A stretch of DNA of 64,000 nucleotides, taken from assembly GCA_016858145.1 (NCBI GenBank), contig JAEHOE010000173.1:1-64000 (forward strand), written 5' to 3'. A model generated the notes under the pieces. The model saw only the letters and a list, made by a program, of their open reading frames with translations. It did no database searches and was not told where the DNA came from. This stretch comes from Edaphochlamys debaryana (taxonomy: Eukaryota; Chlorophyta; Chlorophyceae; Chlamydomonadales). Every line of letters starts with the position of its first letter. Position 1 is the first letter of the stretch. This document shows positions 21,170-33,131 of this stretch, piece by piece. Made by a program: the position numbers and the translations under genes.

Positions 21170-24100
21170 CTAGGCCTGCTGCGCCCGCAGCATCCAGCCC
21201 GACAGCTGCGCCTTGACGGCCACCACCAGCTCCGCGGCGCAGGGGCGGCGGTGCGGCTCGCCGGACCAGCAGGACAGGGCCAGGTCCCTGCGGGAGGGGT
21301 GGGGGGTGGGGGCGCGGGAGGGAGGGGGTCGGGAGCGGGAGAGGGGCGGGGCGGGGAGGAGGCGGGTGCAGGCAGCGGGGTGGCGCCTTGCAGGTCGGCC
21401 CCGTCGCTGGTTGCTGGGGCCGGTGACGTGCGTGCTTTCTGTGAAGCCCCCTCACCGGTAGGCCCTGGGGACGTGGGATCCAAACGCAGGGCGCAGGCCT
21501 CCTCGCACCGCCTGCACGGAGGCACGGGCGCAGGGGGGCCGTGTCGATGAGAGCGGCCACATGTGACGCTGTCGTGCTTTGGGCAAGAGCGAGGATGCCG
21601 AAGGCGCAAGTCGGCAGTACAACTGCCCCATGTCGCACGGCCGTACTGTGTGCCGTACCTTGGGGATGTCGTCGGGCTCCAGGGCCGAGTACGGCCGGTC
21701 GCCGCCGCCGCACGTGAGCTCCCACATGAGGATGCCGAAGCTGTACACGTCCACGCTCGCGTCCACCCGCGCACCTCGCTTCATTGCCTCTGGCGCCATG
21801 TGCGTCACTCTGCGGAGGTTTTGTCGGGCAAGGGAGCCGGGGTGGGGGACAGAGGGGTTGGAGAGCTTAAGTGGGGACTGGGGGCCGGGACGGCACACGA
21901 GCCAGGTGGAAAGGCATAGTGGACACGCCGTGGAGCTAAGGTGGGGACCGGGGACGGACGGGGACCTCGCCGTACCGTCCCGAAGCAGCACGCTGTGGAC
22001 CCTGCCACCCCAGCACAGTCCCCTCCGTATCCCGTACCCACGTGCCGCTGGCCTGCGTCTGCAGCGTGTACCACTGCCGTACGCCGCTGCCATGGGCAGA
22101 AGCGGGAGATCCGCGGGAGTGAGATGCGGACGACGCGTGAGCTGCGGCTAGGGCGCCGGCGCTGAATGTCCGGGGCAGCGAGGCTCCAGGGCTCGCGAAC
22201 CGGCTCGACCTGTCGTACGCGCTGCCGCCGCCTGCCGTACTGTCGTGCAAGGCCTGCTGAGAGCCGCTGCTACGGCACACCACGTCCTCGGCGTTGGATA
22301 GCAAAGGTTGCGGCGCCACGTCCTGCAACCGGCACGAACGCAAAGGGATACTGAAGGTTGATTGCCACTGCGCGCTCATGCATGCTGCAAAACGTCTGGC
22401 CTCTTCTTGTCAACCGCCAACCGCCAACTGCCAACCACCAACCGCCGGGCACCTGCTTGTCCAGGATGCGGGCGAGTCCAAAGTCCGCCAGCTTGCAGGT
22501 CCAGCCGCGCGGGTCCAAGGGGTTGGACCTGAGCAGCTGGGGGAGTCATGTAAAGCAGGGGCGAAAGGGGGCGGAGGAACCTCATCAGCACAGAGCCATA
22601 GTCCCAAACCGGCAGGCTGCATTATGTCTACGTCAGATACGCATGCAACTCCTATCTGTCCAACCATTATCCGGACATTGCTGCAACTCCTATCTGTCTG
22701 ACCATTAACCGTAGGGCGGTATTGGTTAAAGCAGATATGCCCCGCCCCGGCACCTGCAAGCTCCCCCGGCCTGCTCGTGTGCAGGGTGAACCACGCCGCG
22801 GTACTCACGATGTTTGCTGGCTTGACGTCTGCACGACGTACGGCCAAGAGCAAGCGGCAGCAGAGGGGGCGCAACAGGAGTTGTTGGGCACGGTCACGCA
22901 CCTGGAGTGGGCAGGCTTCCCTCCCGTTCACGCGCACGTCCACACCAGCCCTGCACGCCCCGCGTCTCCCGCCCCCCTGCGCCTGGAGCCGCCCCTTGAG
23001 CCCAGCCCCACCCCTCACGGCCTCACCCCGGTGCACCAGGCGCTTGGAGTGCAGGTGCCTCAGCGCCAGCGCCACCTCCAGCAGTGTCAGGTAGACGCCC
23101 TATCGAGCGAGGGGTGGGTTTATGCGGGTAATGTAAGGGGGTGAGGAGCTGTAGGCTCATAACAATGGGCAATGTATGGATGCCGCGTGGGCTAAGCTTC
23201 AGCCCTGAGTCCCAACCCACGAAGAGCACGATTTGCCCCTCACCCGCATAGCCCCTCTCGGGAGCCCCTGCCCGCGCACCCGCATGTCGATAGCTGCTGG
23301 AGGCGCCGATGGGGCGGCCTCCTCGCGGCCCCCACGCAGGGACGGGGGGACTCGGGCCCCCTTGGGCCGCTCCTGCGGGGGCCGCTCCGGTGGCGGCTGC
23401 AGGAGGCCTGGGAAGGTCCCGTGCGCCAACTCATCGCCCAGAGAGCCCTGCGGATGGGGTTGACGTGGGGTGCAGGGGGTGTCAGAGGCGGGTAGGGTCG
23501 GCCGGCCGACGGAGGAGGCAGTGGTAACCAAGCAACAGAGAGCGAGGTTGTAAAGCCCGTGCAATTCGTCGTACCCGGTCGCACAGCTCCTGTACGATTG
23601 CCGTACAGATGGGTGAGGCGCCTGCACGCAAGCGGGAGACGCATGGGGCACGTGTGGGTGTCGTCGGGTGGAAGAGTGCTACCGAGGGTGCGAGCGAGCA
23701 GAGCCTGGCCGAACCAATACTGGCCGAGCCATGTGCCGGAGCCAACAGCAGTCGCTGGCGAGGCAACCTGTCTGGCCGCGGTCCCGCCCCCCCCCCCCCG
23801 CTGACGCACACGGCCCGCGGCAGTCCGGGTCCAGCTTCCGCAGCCGGATGGCCCCCGGCGCCCCCTCCGCCCCCGCCGGCTCCATGATGACGTTATCGAA
23901 CACGGCGTAGGCCTGCGGGCCGTTGGCGGTTGGTCGAGGATCGGTTGGGGCGGTTGGGGCGGTTAGGACTGCAGGCGGTGACCAGGTCCCCGGGGTGTCA
24001 ACCGAGCTGAGTTCTGCCCGGCTAACCCGCTACCCAGCTTCACCTGGACGCTGTTTGGCACACGGATGGGTTTGGAGGATGGAGAAAGGTCGGGAGGGGA

Positions 24101-27100
24101 GGGAGGGGGGGTTGATGGAGGGGTGGACCGCGGAGGGGTGAACCGTGCCGGTTAACGAAGGGATGGCTGAAAGGAAGGGCATGGCATCGACAGGCAGGCC
24201 AGCAGGGCAAAGGGGATGCGCGCCCTGTGGCACCCGCCCACCGCCCTGACATAAGCGGGGTGCATCACTACTGCCGCACGTCTTACTACATGCATCACGA
24301 CTCACATGTTGACGTGAGTAATGGTCTTCATGACGGCCAGCTCCATGGCGCTGCGTGGGAGGTGAGGAGGCGGCCCGTCAGCCGCCTCGCTCGGCCTTGG
24401 GTTCTGGATCCAGACCCTCTGAGCGTTTCCATCAAGCTTTGGGACCCACCCCGGCCCCTCCACTTGCGCCACACAGCCGTGTTCTCACCTGCGGTACATG
24501 AGGCGCCGAGCCATGACCTGCGCTCCCTCGGACGTCCTCCGCGGCTGCTGCTGCTGAGGCCGCGGCGGCGCCTGCTGAGGGCCGCCGGGGCCGGCGCAGG
24601 GGGGCTCGCCTGCAGCCTTCGGCAGTGCCGCGAGGGCGCTGAGTCCCAGGGAGTGGGAGCAGCGCGAGCTGGAGGCTGTTTCGGAGAGGGGCGCGGAGGC
24701 AGCGCGCTCCTCCTCCTCCATCTCCACCAGCTGAAGGGGGGCGGGCGTTCAGCGAGTGAGGTGCCGGTGTACGTTAAGACGCCTGAACAGATACAGCTAC
24801 AGCTGTTGCCACACGCGTTCACCCAACCCGCACACTACGCTTGGACCAGAACTCCGAAGGGCCGACAGCGTACTGCTTCCGTGTGCCGTCCTCTCGCCAC
24901 TAGAGCAGTGCACCCCCAAATGTGCCTGGCCTGAGCGTGAGGCTCGGCGCCTGGCGCCTGGCGTGTGCAATTGGGTGCCCCCCATCCTCCTTTGGCCGCC
25001 CCTCTGGTCGTTATCTGCCCCACTGCCCACCTTGACGGCAACGGGGGTGGTGCCCAGCAGGCCACTCATCACCACCTGAACAGGGACGGAAGCAGGGGGC
25101 AGCAGCCGCAGACAGATAGGCAATGGAGTCAGCCCTTAGGGGGCGTCCACATGCGCCCTTCCTCACGCAAACCCGCCACGCCCACCGCAGGCCCACAACC
25201 CCGAATATGCTCAGTCCCCCGAGCCCCGCCAAAGGCCCAGCGCAGGCCCAGTGCGGGCCCACCGGCCCCAGGCCCACCCCAGGCCCGCTCACCCCCATGG
25301 CCCCGTGCCCCAGCACATCCCTTAGGTACAGGTCCTCCAGGGCCTCGGCGGCGCGGCCCGCGCCCGCGGATCTGCGCAAGACGCAGGCAAGGGCGATATC
25401 AGAGGCAAGCAACACGACTTGATGCGTGGAGCTTGCAGTCCACCGCCCACCTATCATCAGCATGCTGCCCCCCACATCCTTCGCCGTTCAAGCGCTGCGC
25501 TCACCCCAGCATGGTCTCCCCCAGCTCCGAGGCGCTGTGCCGCAGTGTGGACATGAGCGACTCCACCAGTCCGCCCATGAGCCCGCGGAGGCCCCAGTTC
25601 CAGGCCAGGTCCTGCACCGTCATGACCGCAGCGGCCGACGCCGTGGTGGCAGGCGCCGTACTGATGTTCGCATCTGCGATGCCGAGATTGCCGTACGCAC
25701 AGCCGTCGACGCGGGCGTCCACGTGGCAGCCGTTGCCGTACATGATGCTGAAGCGGTCGACGTCCTCGTGCGGTGCCGCCTCGTCATCGTCTTCGTTGCC
25801 GTCATCCGCGTCGGCGTTGAGGAAACTGGTACGACCTTCAGCCGTACCGGTCCCCGTCGTATCGCATGCTGGCGTGCACGTGACGATTACCGCGTCGCTA
25901 TCAGCGGCCTCCATGCCGCCATTAGCCTTAGCGCCGCCGCCCCTTGCGTCTGCGCTAGGCAGGACTGAGGCCGGCTCTTGCAACAATGTTATTACGGGAA
26001 CGGGCATCGACTCGGCCACCTCCACGGGCACGGACCCCGCCATTTCGCTGACGCCAGCCGTTGCGCTAACTCCCGCCGCCGCCCTCGCCGCGGCGCGGCT
26101 GAGGGCCCAGGCGTCCGCGGTCGGCAGCAGCGCGTGCGTTGCCGAGTCAAGCGTCGCGATGCTCCGGCGGCGCGCGGTGGCGTGGCTGGGCGGCGGCGTG
26201 AGGGAGGAAGCCTCATCGGTGGGGCAGGTGGGGGCAGTGCCCAGGAGCAGCGGGCTGAGGCTGTGGGCCGCGGCCGCCGATGCGGGAAGCGACGCGGTCC
26301 TGGGGTCCCGCGGCGCACTGGCGAGGGTGCTCGCGTGCAGGTTGGAGCGCGTGCGCAGCGCCAGCGCGGCCGTGACCGGGCCCTGCTGCTGCGGGCCGCT
26401 GCTGCTTCGCTCCGTGTCGCGGCCCCAGAGCCTGCCGCCCGTGCCCCAGTGCAGCCCGAACGAGTCCGTGGAGGCCTGCACGCCCCGGCCCCCGCCGTCC
26501 ACCGGTCCTGGCGGCTCGCGGCGAGTCGCGCCCGCGCCTGCGCGCAGGTGCGTGAACTCGGCTGCCGAGTCGTCGGGGAACGGGGTGTGGGTGGTGCCAC
26601 CGAGGCCACTGGGGAGGGCGGGGAGGCCTTGGCGCGGGCGCGGGCGCGGGCGGAGGCGCGGGGAGTCGCCGGCGAGGACGTCGTCCACCAGGGGTCCGCC
26701 GAGCTCGGCGGTATGCGCGGGGCTCGAGGCGAGGTCCAGGGGGATGGGCGAGGCGGCGAGGGGGGAGCGGGCCGGGGGCACGCCGAGGGAGTCGACGATT
26801 GCGCGGACGCGGGCGACGGAGACGTACGAGCCGGGCACACCGGCGCGGAGGACGCCCAGGTCGTGGGCTGCGAGCACGCGGACCGAGGGAAGAGCACATG
26901 TAAGCGCCAAGCACCGTCCCTAGGCTGGAGGGGAGAGGGCGCTGAATTGTCCCTCGGCATCGGCCTGCCGCGTGCCGTACGCATACCGTATGTGCACAGT
27001 CCTAGTTACACAAGGACCCTGGGGCTCACCGATTTCTGGGACGAGCAGCTTGTGCCGCACGATGCCCAGAATCATCTGCAGGGCAAAGGGGCAGAATCAG

Positions 27101-30100
27101 GTAAAGCAGAGTAGCGGCACTTCTTCAGGTAATGATGTCAACCCTTGCTTGCCGAGGCCAATCAACTCCATCCCCCCCCCCCCCCCCAAGCCTACTCCCC
27201 ACCGCATGCACCCACCCTGCCAAGCAGCTGTCGGCAGCTGTCCCGCACCGCCCTCAGCAGCGCCTCCGGCAGGGGCACGGAGAAGGCAGCGTACAGGCCC
27301 AGCAGGCAGCCGGTCGGGGCCCCATCGGGCCCGCCCGGGCCTGGGTCCAGGCCCAGACCCAGCAGCACCAGCGAGCCGCACCCTGGCCCACCGCCGTTGC
27401 CGCGCTGTACGGCGCTGTACGGCATCGACGCGTTGACGCCGGGAGAGGCGAACGACAGGGGGGCGGTGGCGGTGCTGTGGGCTCTCAGCGCCTCGCTCGG
27501 CGCGGCCTCGGAGGCGAGGGACGGCGTCGGCTGCATCCGCTGCTGGCAGCTGGCGGCTCGCTTGCACTCGAAGAGCAGGATCACGTCACGGTTGGGCTGG
27601 CGAAGGGGGCAGCAGTACGGGCGGGGCAGGAGGGCACATGAGTTTGGTGGCGGTTGGGTAAGGTCAAGCGTCAAGCAAGCTGCAGCGGCAGCGCCATAGG
27701 GTCATCGCTCGGTATACTATGATTGCCACTTGGCAGTGTTGAAGCACCACCCGCCCGCAACTCCCAGCCCTGTTCTGCTCAAACTCTAGAGCGTCATGGC
27801 GAGACAGTGTACGTTCATCATGTGCGCACCTGCAGCACGTCAGCAATGTGTTGCGCCGTGTTCGGTACGACAATGCCGTGAGGCACGCCCTCCAGCTGCC
27901 CCTCCTCGTCACCCTCGCGGTCGCTGTCACTGCCGCCGCCGCCGGAAGGGCGGCCCGGCGAGGACGGTCCGGGGGCGACGGTGGCGGAGCGCAGCAGCGC
28001 CCGCTCCGCGAGCGTGGCCGGGCAGACGGCGGGGTCCAAGGCGAGGCGGCTGTGGCCAGGGCAGGAACCCGGGGCGGCGGTGACGGGGCAGAGGGGCAGG
28101 GCTCCAGCACGAGGAGGCGGACTGATGAACGGCTCATCCTGCCAGGCTCCTGATGCCGGCGGGAGGCAGAGAGAGCATCACTGTGTGGACGACGCACTCA
28201 CCTCAGGAGCGTGTGCGAAGTGCGGAACGCCCGGGCGGACAGCGCCAGCAGCGGGGGCGCCCCTTCTCCGGCCGCCTCCAGCGCCTCTCTGCCCATCCTC
28301 GACGACGCCGCACGACGGGCGGCTGTGCGTGTGCCACCGGGGGCAGCCCCCAGCGGCGAATCGGGGCGCAGCGGCAGGGGGCTGGCCAGCGATTGAGGCC
28401 GGCGCGGGGGACGGGGGCTGGGCGTTGCGGCGGGTGCCAGCGCCCCAGTCATGCCAGCATCAGCGTTGCCCGCCAGCCCCGACGCGCCATCCCTGAGTCA
28501 GGAGCGGAGGAATGAGGTCACTAAGGCAGGTGCCCCTTCTGCGGATCGTTCGCATGCCAACAGCCCCTAGAAGGGCATCAATTGTGAGCCTCAAGCAGGC
28601 AAGGCTTCAGGAAATCACTGTGCACAACAGCCAGACTCACCGTGGCGGCTGAACCCCGGAGGGCGTGGGCGTCCTCGGGGAGCCCAGCGGTGCGCCCGAC
28701 CCCGCGGCCCCGGCAGCGCCCCGCGCCACCCCCAGCTCCACCCGCAGCATCAGAGCCTGCGCCGCGGCGGCCTCGGGCAGCAGGGCGGACTGCACCACCA
28801 CGTCAGTCAGATGAAAGGCCTGCCGTACGTGCTCCTCCACCGCCGTACAGGTCTCGTACACCAGCGCACTGAGGGTCGGGGCGGCCGCCAGGCGCCGGGC
28901 CGCGGAGGCTGCCCACGCCACGTAGGCTGGGTCGGGGGCGGCAGCGGAGAGGGCCATGGAGACCATGGAGGCGATCTGGCCGAGGGCAGCGGGGCAGCGG
29001 AGCAGCTCCAGGCCTGCAGCTTCCACCGACTTCCTCCGATCCGCCGCCGCGCCCTCCGCGGTTGGCCCCGCCGCCATTGCAACCCACAGCACGCCCACCA
29101 CACGGCGGCCGTACGTCAAGGGAAGCGCGGCGAAGGCGGCGGCGGGCGGCGAGTGTGCCGTACTCGAAAGTGTGGCCATGCCGTACAAGTCTGCCCGGCA
29201 GTCACGGGGCAGCCCTCCCGTTGACCTGCTGGCGCTGGCTGCCGGGCTTTGCGGCTCGGCTTGCTGGGCGGGCGCGGGCAGCTCGAGGAGGAGTGGCTTC
29301 TGTTGAGCAAGAAGAGACAACAGGTTGTGGGGGTGCGTGGCGTCAAGGGGCTTGACCTGAGCAGAAAGGCGATGAGGCCTCAAGTTGGGAGCATCTGCCG
29401 CCAGGCGGCACCCGTCTGCACGCTGCCCCTCCTGTCCCCTGCATACTCCACGTGGACTGCTCTGTCTCGTTCCTTTGGTTGGTCCCTACCAACCCGTGGC
29501 CCCTACGCCCTGCAGCCCTGGTCCTCACCCGTTGCATCACGGCCTGCTCCATCAGCAGAGGTACGGCCCTCCTCCCGGAGGGGCCTTGCCCCTGCTGCTG
29601 TCCTGGGCCGAGCGGGAAGCAGCTGCCCGCGGGCAGCCTCGAGGCCGGTCCACCGCCTGGGGCCGGTGCACCGAGGCGGGTGGCGGCGGCGAGCTGCACC
29701 AGGTATGCCCGCCCGGCATGCCCAGTGTCATTGCGCTCCCCGGGGGTGACTCCTGCAATCTCAGGATGGGTGATGCCGTACAGCCTGGGGCAGGTGAGCA
29801 GGCGGAGGTGCGTAGGCGAATCAAGGTGCGAGGAGCCACGCACGCTGCACAAGGGCCCCAGCCCCAACAACTGCACACAGCAAGGGACTATGGGTCTCTG
29901 AGGCGGGTGGCGGCATGCTCGGCCAGCGCTTGCCGACACAGGAGCCATGTGGTAACGGAGGCACGACGGGTGGTGCTCGCCATGCGTTCCGGCCCGGGCC
30001 CGGCTCCGCTCAATGACGCTGCCTGCCGCCTGGCCCCACCCAGCTGCACTACGGAACTCGTGAACTCGTTTGCTGAAAATAGAGGTCTAGGCCTCCAGCA

Positions 30101-32250
30101 TATCTGCAACGCAAGCAGCCCATCCTTGACCGGTTGGACGCGAGGCGTCCCTTGGGTTACGGGGGTGGGTGTGTGGGTCGGCCGGGTTACGAGTGTGTCA
30201 GGCGATATGCTTACGTGTTGCCCTCGGCGCTACACCGCGATAAGACTGCGCTGGAACCCTACACACCGCAAGATGTTGGCGCCGAGGTGCTGGGCCACAG
30301 CGGAGGTGACAAGCGGCACTCGGACATGCAGGCTTCGGCTTTCACAGGAGGTCAGGCCCGAAAGGTTTCCGAGGCTCTGGTGTAGCCGCTGCAGGGTAGA
30401 ACTGACGGACACTCGGTCCGCGAGGCTTGGCGACACGGCTGGAGCGGCGACCTACGCCAGCATGTGAAATATCCGCGAAAGTCAGCATCCGAAGCAGCGC
30501 TTTGCTTAAGAGCCAACCCAGAACGCTTACCTCGGAGCGCGCAACGGAGCAGACAGGCCCACGGTCCCCCGCCGTGACCGCGGTGCCATCAGCCCTCGGC
30601 AAGCTCGTCCGCGCGTGGGCATTCTTTGCGCCGAAGCAGCACAGTAAGCTTGTCATCACAACATGGATGTCTACTCGTCAGGCACCTATGACCTTACGAG
30701 GTCTGACAAGCTGTTTCCGCGTGGTAATCGGCAGGTGGTGGGCACGCCCTAAGTCCGCACTAAGCACTGTGTCGTCGGGATGTTCCTTACCGCACTGTGA
30801 TTGAGAGTTTCAAGCCAGGGGGCTTGGAGGGGCTTCTCGCCCCTCGCCAAGTACGGCTGGCGAGAGACAGCAAAGGCACAGGCTGAGATGAGGGAGGAGG
30901 CAGTGGTGATGATGTCCAGGCAGTTCAGCAGCGTTTCTGAGCGCGAGCGCGCACATTCAAAGAGCCCGACTGGCCGGGTGGCGCCCTACCATCAATTACG
31001 TCAAGTACCCCTACGGTCCCCGCCTCCGCCCCCGCCTGCGTCCATGCCCGCCCTCATCGCTTATTGCTCCCCGCCACGCCAAATCTCAGTACAGTGTTGC
31101 TGGAAGTGTGGTACTGCGCTGCGCAGCACCTTGCCCGCGTCTGCATGGTATACGACAGCCTTCACGATCAGGGTCCGCTGTCCTCAGATCAGTTCAGCCC
31201 AATCCAGTCGCGAGGCCTTGCGGCGCGCAATCTTCCTCGACTGCATACGCATGCCGGTCACAAGCTGACGGTGACCCATCCATGCACCGCCAGCCGCATA
31301 AGTCACTCTGCGGTCGTGCACTGCCGTGATACTGCTGCGCGCACACAGGGTCCCGCCCTAGCTACCCCATGGCGGCACGCTCTGCCCCAGGGCGGGGTGC
31401 CGCTGCTCTGCCCTATGCCCCACCGCCACCGCAACCCGTTCGATCCCTCGATAAGGCCCAACAATGACCTGTACATATGCATTCTTACTATAAATGGACC
31501 ACAGTTCCAGCCGCACAACTGCAGCCTGGCCTCGACGACTAGGGTGGCTGCCCGAAGGCAGGAAAACGGCTGAGCCCCGTGGTCCCCCAAATGGGGACCC
31601 AATGTTCGAGTCTGGCTCCGTGCAGCCCCCAACCCCTCTCCACCACCAGCCTGCACCACGGCACGCGGGCTAGCACCCGGCCATAAATCGGTTCGAACCC
31701 CGCACTACACGAGGTGAAGCGCTCGTCAAGCGTCTAATAATCGCCTCGGCCTGGACAGGGCCTGGACATAGCCGGCCGGACCCGCCCGCAGCTACGGCTA
31801 CGGGAACCTCCGCCCTCCTCATCCTGCAACACCGCCCCCTCCGCCTCCGCCTCCGCCTCCACCCACAGACAACGAAACTAAAGCTTGGTGACATCGCGGT
31901 CTGGGCGTGGATCGCAAGTTTATGTACGGGGTAATCCTGGGGGGCTTCGCCGCCCGCAGAGCCTGACGGCGGCGGCTCAGCCCCCAAACGGCCTCCTGCC
32001 AAGGACAAGGAGCACCGACCAATCCCTTGAATAAAGCCAACCCAGCGGCCGACATCACAGCAGTAACTCGCAGTGTCTCAAAAGGCTCGGGGGAACTACC
32101 ATATACGGCGCACCTGCTCAGCATACGGAAAGGCCACAGCATGCAGCCGCAGCAAAAAGCACGTCCGGCTACGTACCGGCCGCATGCACGGCTGCTCACT
32201 CCAGGTAAGGCAGCCTGCTCGGGGCCTGACATATAAGCTAGTGACACTAA
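21170..32250 (-). CDS. Multi-exon GAF-like/membrane-associated TKL-type protein kinase (5' end unresolved)
   Basis: Probable active protein kinase. Phase-consistent exons, 3' to 5': 21170-21287, 21456-21511, 21659-21809, 22042-22322, 22453-22536, 22809-22828, 23027-23099, 23280-23447, 23575-23621, 23810-23912, 24044-24050, 24306-24350, 24489-24730, 25031-25075, 25293-25371, 25505-26867, 27030-27075, 27216-27596, 27830-28049, 28202-28492, 28641-29299, 29529-29784 (1,577 aa), then probably 29940-30072. Kinase motifs after splicing: VLGHGAMG, VAVK, THVNIVQAYAVF, VQELCDRGSLGDEL, HRDVKPANI, LADFGLAR, GTVTHMAPE, DVYSFGILMWEL. An acidic/low-complexity insert separates VAVK from helix C, and another precedes APE. 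Upstream, the exons around 27.2-29.3 kb look like GAF-type sensor folds. Coding-like patches at 30.3-32.2 kb (LLNCLDIITTASSLISACAF, VTAVMSAAGLALFKGLVG) suggest membrane helices. The substrate is unknown. Confidence 0.75.
24044..24050 (-). other. Predicted 7-nt microexon of the kinase gene
   Basis: The minus strand reads AAACAG|CGTCCAG|GTGAAG. Using it joins the AT left by the exon ending at 24306 to CGTCCAG, giving Ile-Val-Gln and restoring frame into the exon starting at 23912. The result is THVNIVQAYAVF, the expected helix C-beta4 sequence. Without it the two flanking exons do not join in frame. Confidence 0.7.
30880..31000 (-). other. Likely 5' exon of the kinase gene with hydrophobic segment
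   Basis: The minus strand has an open stretch reading SETLLNCLDIITTASSLISA, continuing to LQAPWLETLNHSA. It ends at a good donor (GCG|GTAAGG near 30802) and begins after a TAG acceptor near 31000. The hydrophobic core suggests a membrane helix. Its junctions with neighbouring exons could not be phased, so its membership of the kinase gene is inferred from strand and position. Confidence 0.45.
31603..31690 (+). repeat. tRNA-like/SINE-like fragment, copy 1
   Basis: Begins TGTTCGAGTCT (T-loop-like) and continues with a C-rich stretch, CACCAGCC and GGCACGC. The segment at 55815-55890 follows the same order of words. A second T-loop-like word, GGTTCGAACCC, follows at about 31689. No complete cloverleaf could be drawn, so this is at most a degraded tRNA-derived repeat. 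Confidence 0.25.
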
Positions 32251-33131
32251 ACTGCAAAGCTATCTAGGTTGTCATGTTCGCGCACACTAACGTGTCAGAC
32301 ACCCCGTGCAGCACGGCGGCGCAGCACGTGTGCCGCCGCACGGCGCCGCCGCCGCCCTCGGCACCCATAGGGCAAGCACACTCTTGCGACTATCATTACG
32401 TATAGATTAATATGATTGAATGGACGCCTTGCACATGCCCCAGCATCCGCTCCAATGCGTGCGTGGGCAATGTTGGCTGGCCTGAGTGCTGCAGCGCTCA
32501 ATAATCAAGTGCGTGATGCATGGGCGAAGGCACGTTGGTGAGGTGACAACCCGCCGCTACCAAGCCGCCGCCACGCCATCATATGTCAACCAACAGCACT
32601 AAGGCACCCCGGGAGTCCTTGCCCCTTAAGTCAGTGCTGCAGTACTGCAAAGCATGGGATCGAAGCTGAAAACAAAGGAATTCAAGCCACATCCCGTTTA
32701 GCCGGAGGTCCGCCCACGGCCCTGATAAACGCTGGCCCACCCCACCCCCCAGGCAAGCTATGTTATGGCTGCCACGCGCGATGCAATGATGGCCGCTAGC
32801 CAGAGGCCCTTGCTAAGGATGGATCAATCGGCGCATGCGTTGCGCCTTTCCACCTCCGCCACGGCCCCGCCGCTTGAAGCAAGGCGCTGCTTTCGCCGCT
32901 TCCCCTCCCCTAAATATCAAGTTAATCCAAAAGCGTATCGGCCCCTCTCCTTCTTGTACCCACCAATGTAATAACAATACGTATTGAGGCAATGACGTGT
33001 CTTCCAGCCGCAGCGCGGCCAACAAGCAAGGGAAATGACAGCTAGCTCTGTAGCCCAAGCGCGGGCTACAATGTTAGCTACACATCATAAAGCATGGCCA
33101 GTCCGTTGCAGCCATCGGTTCACAAAGCCTC
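32250..33131. other. Intergenic stretch, nothing clear
   Basis: Between the apparent 5' part of the kinase gene and the stop of the pseudokinase gene. It is somewhat AT-richer than the genes and has no plausible exon, RNA gene or repeat. It should hold the kinase promoter and the pseudokinase 3' UTR; I found no TGTAA on the minus strand close to the pseudokinase stop. Confidence 0.4.

Noticed and set aside
24965..26923. 652-codon plus-strand open frame
   Set aside because: Antisense shadow of the large 25505-26867 exon of the minus-strand kinase, whose phases are fixed on both sides.
27830..28149. Apparent frame break in the kinase gene between the exons at 28.2 and 27.8 kb
   Set aside because: Resolved by using the acceptor at 28050 (CCACAG|CCGCC), which starts the exon at 28049 and restores phase; no frameshift is needed.
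31670..31720. GGTTCGAACCC resembling a tRNA T-arm
   Set aside because: No matching acceptor, D or anticodon stems could be drawn within 80 bp upstream, so no functional tRNA gene was called.
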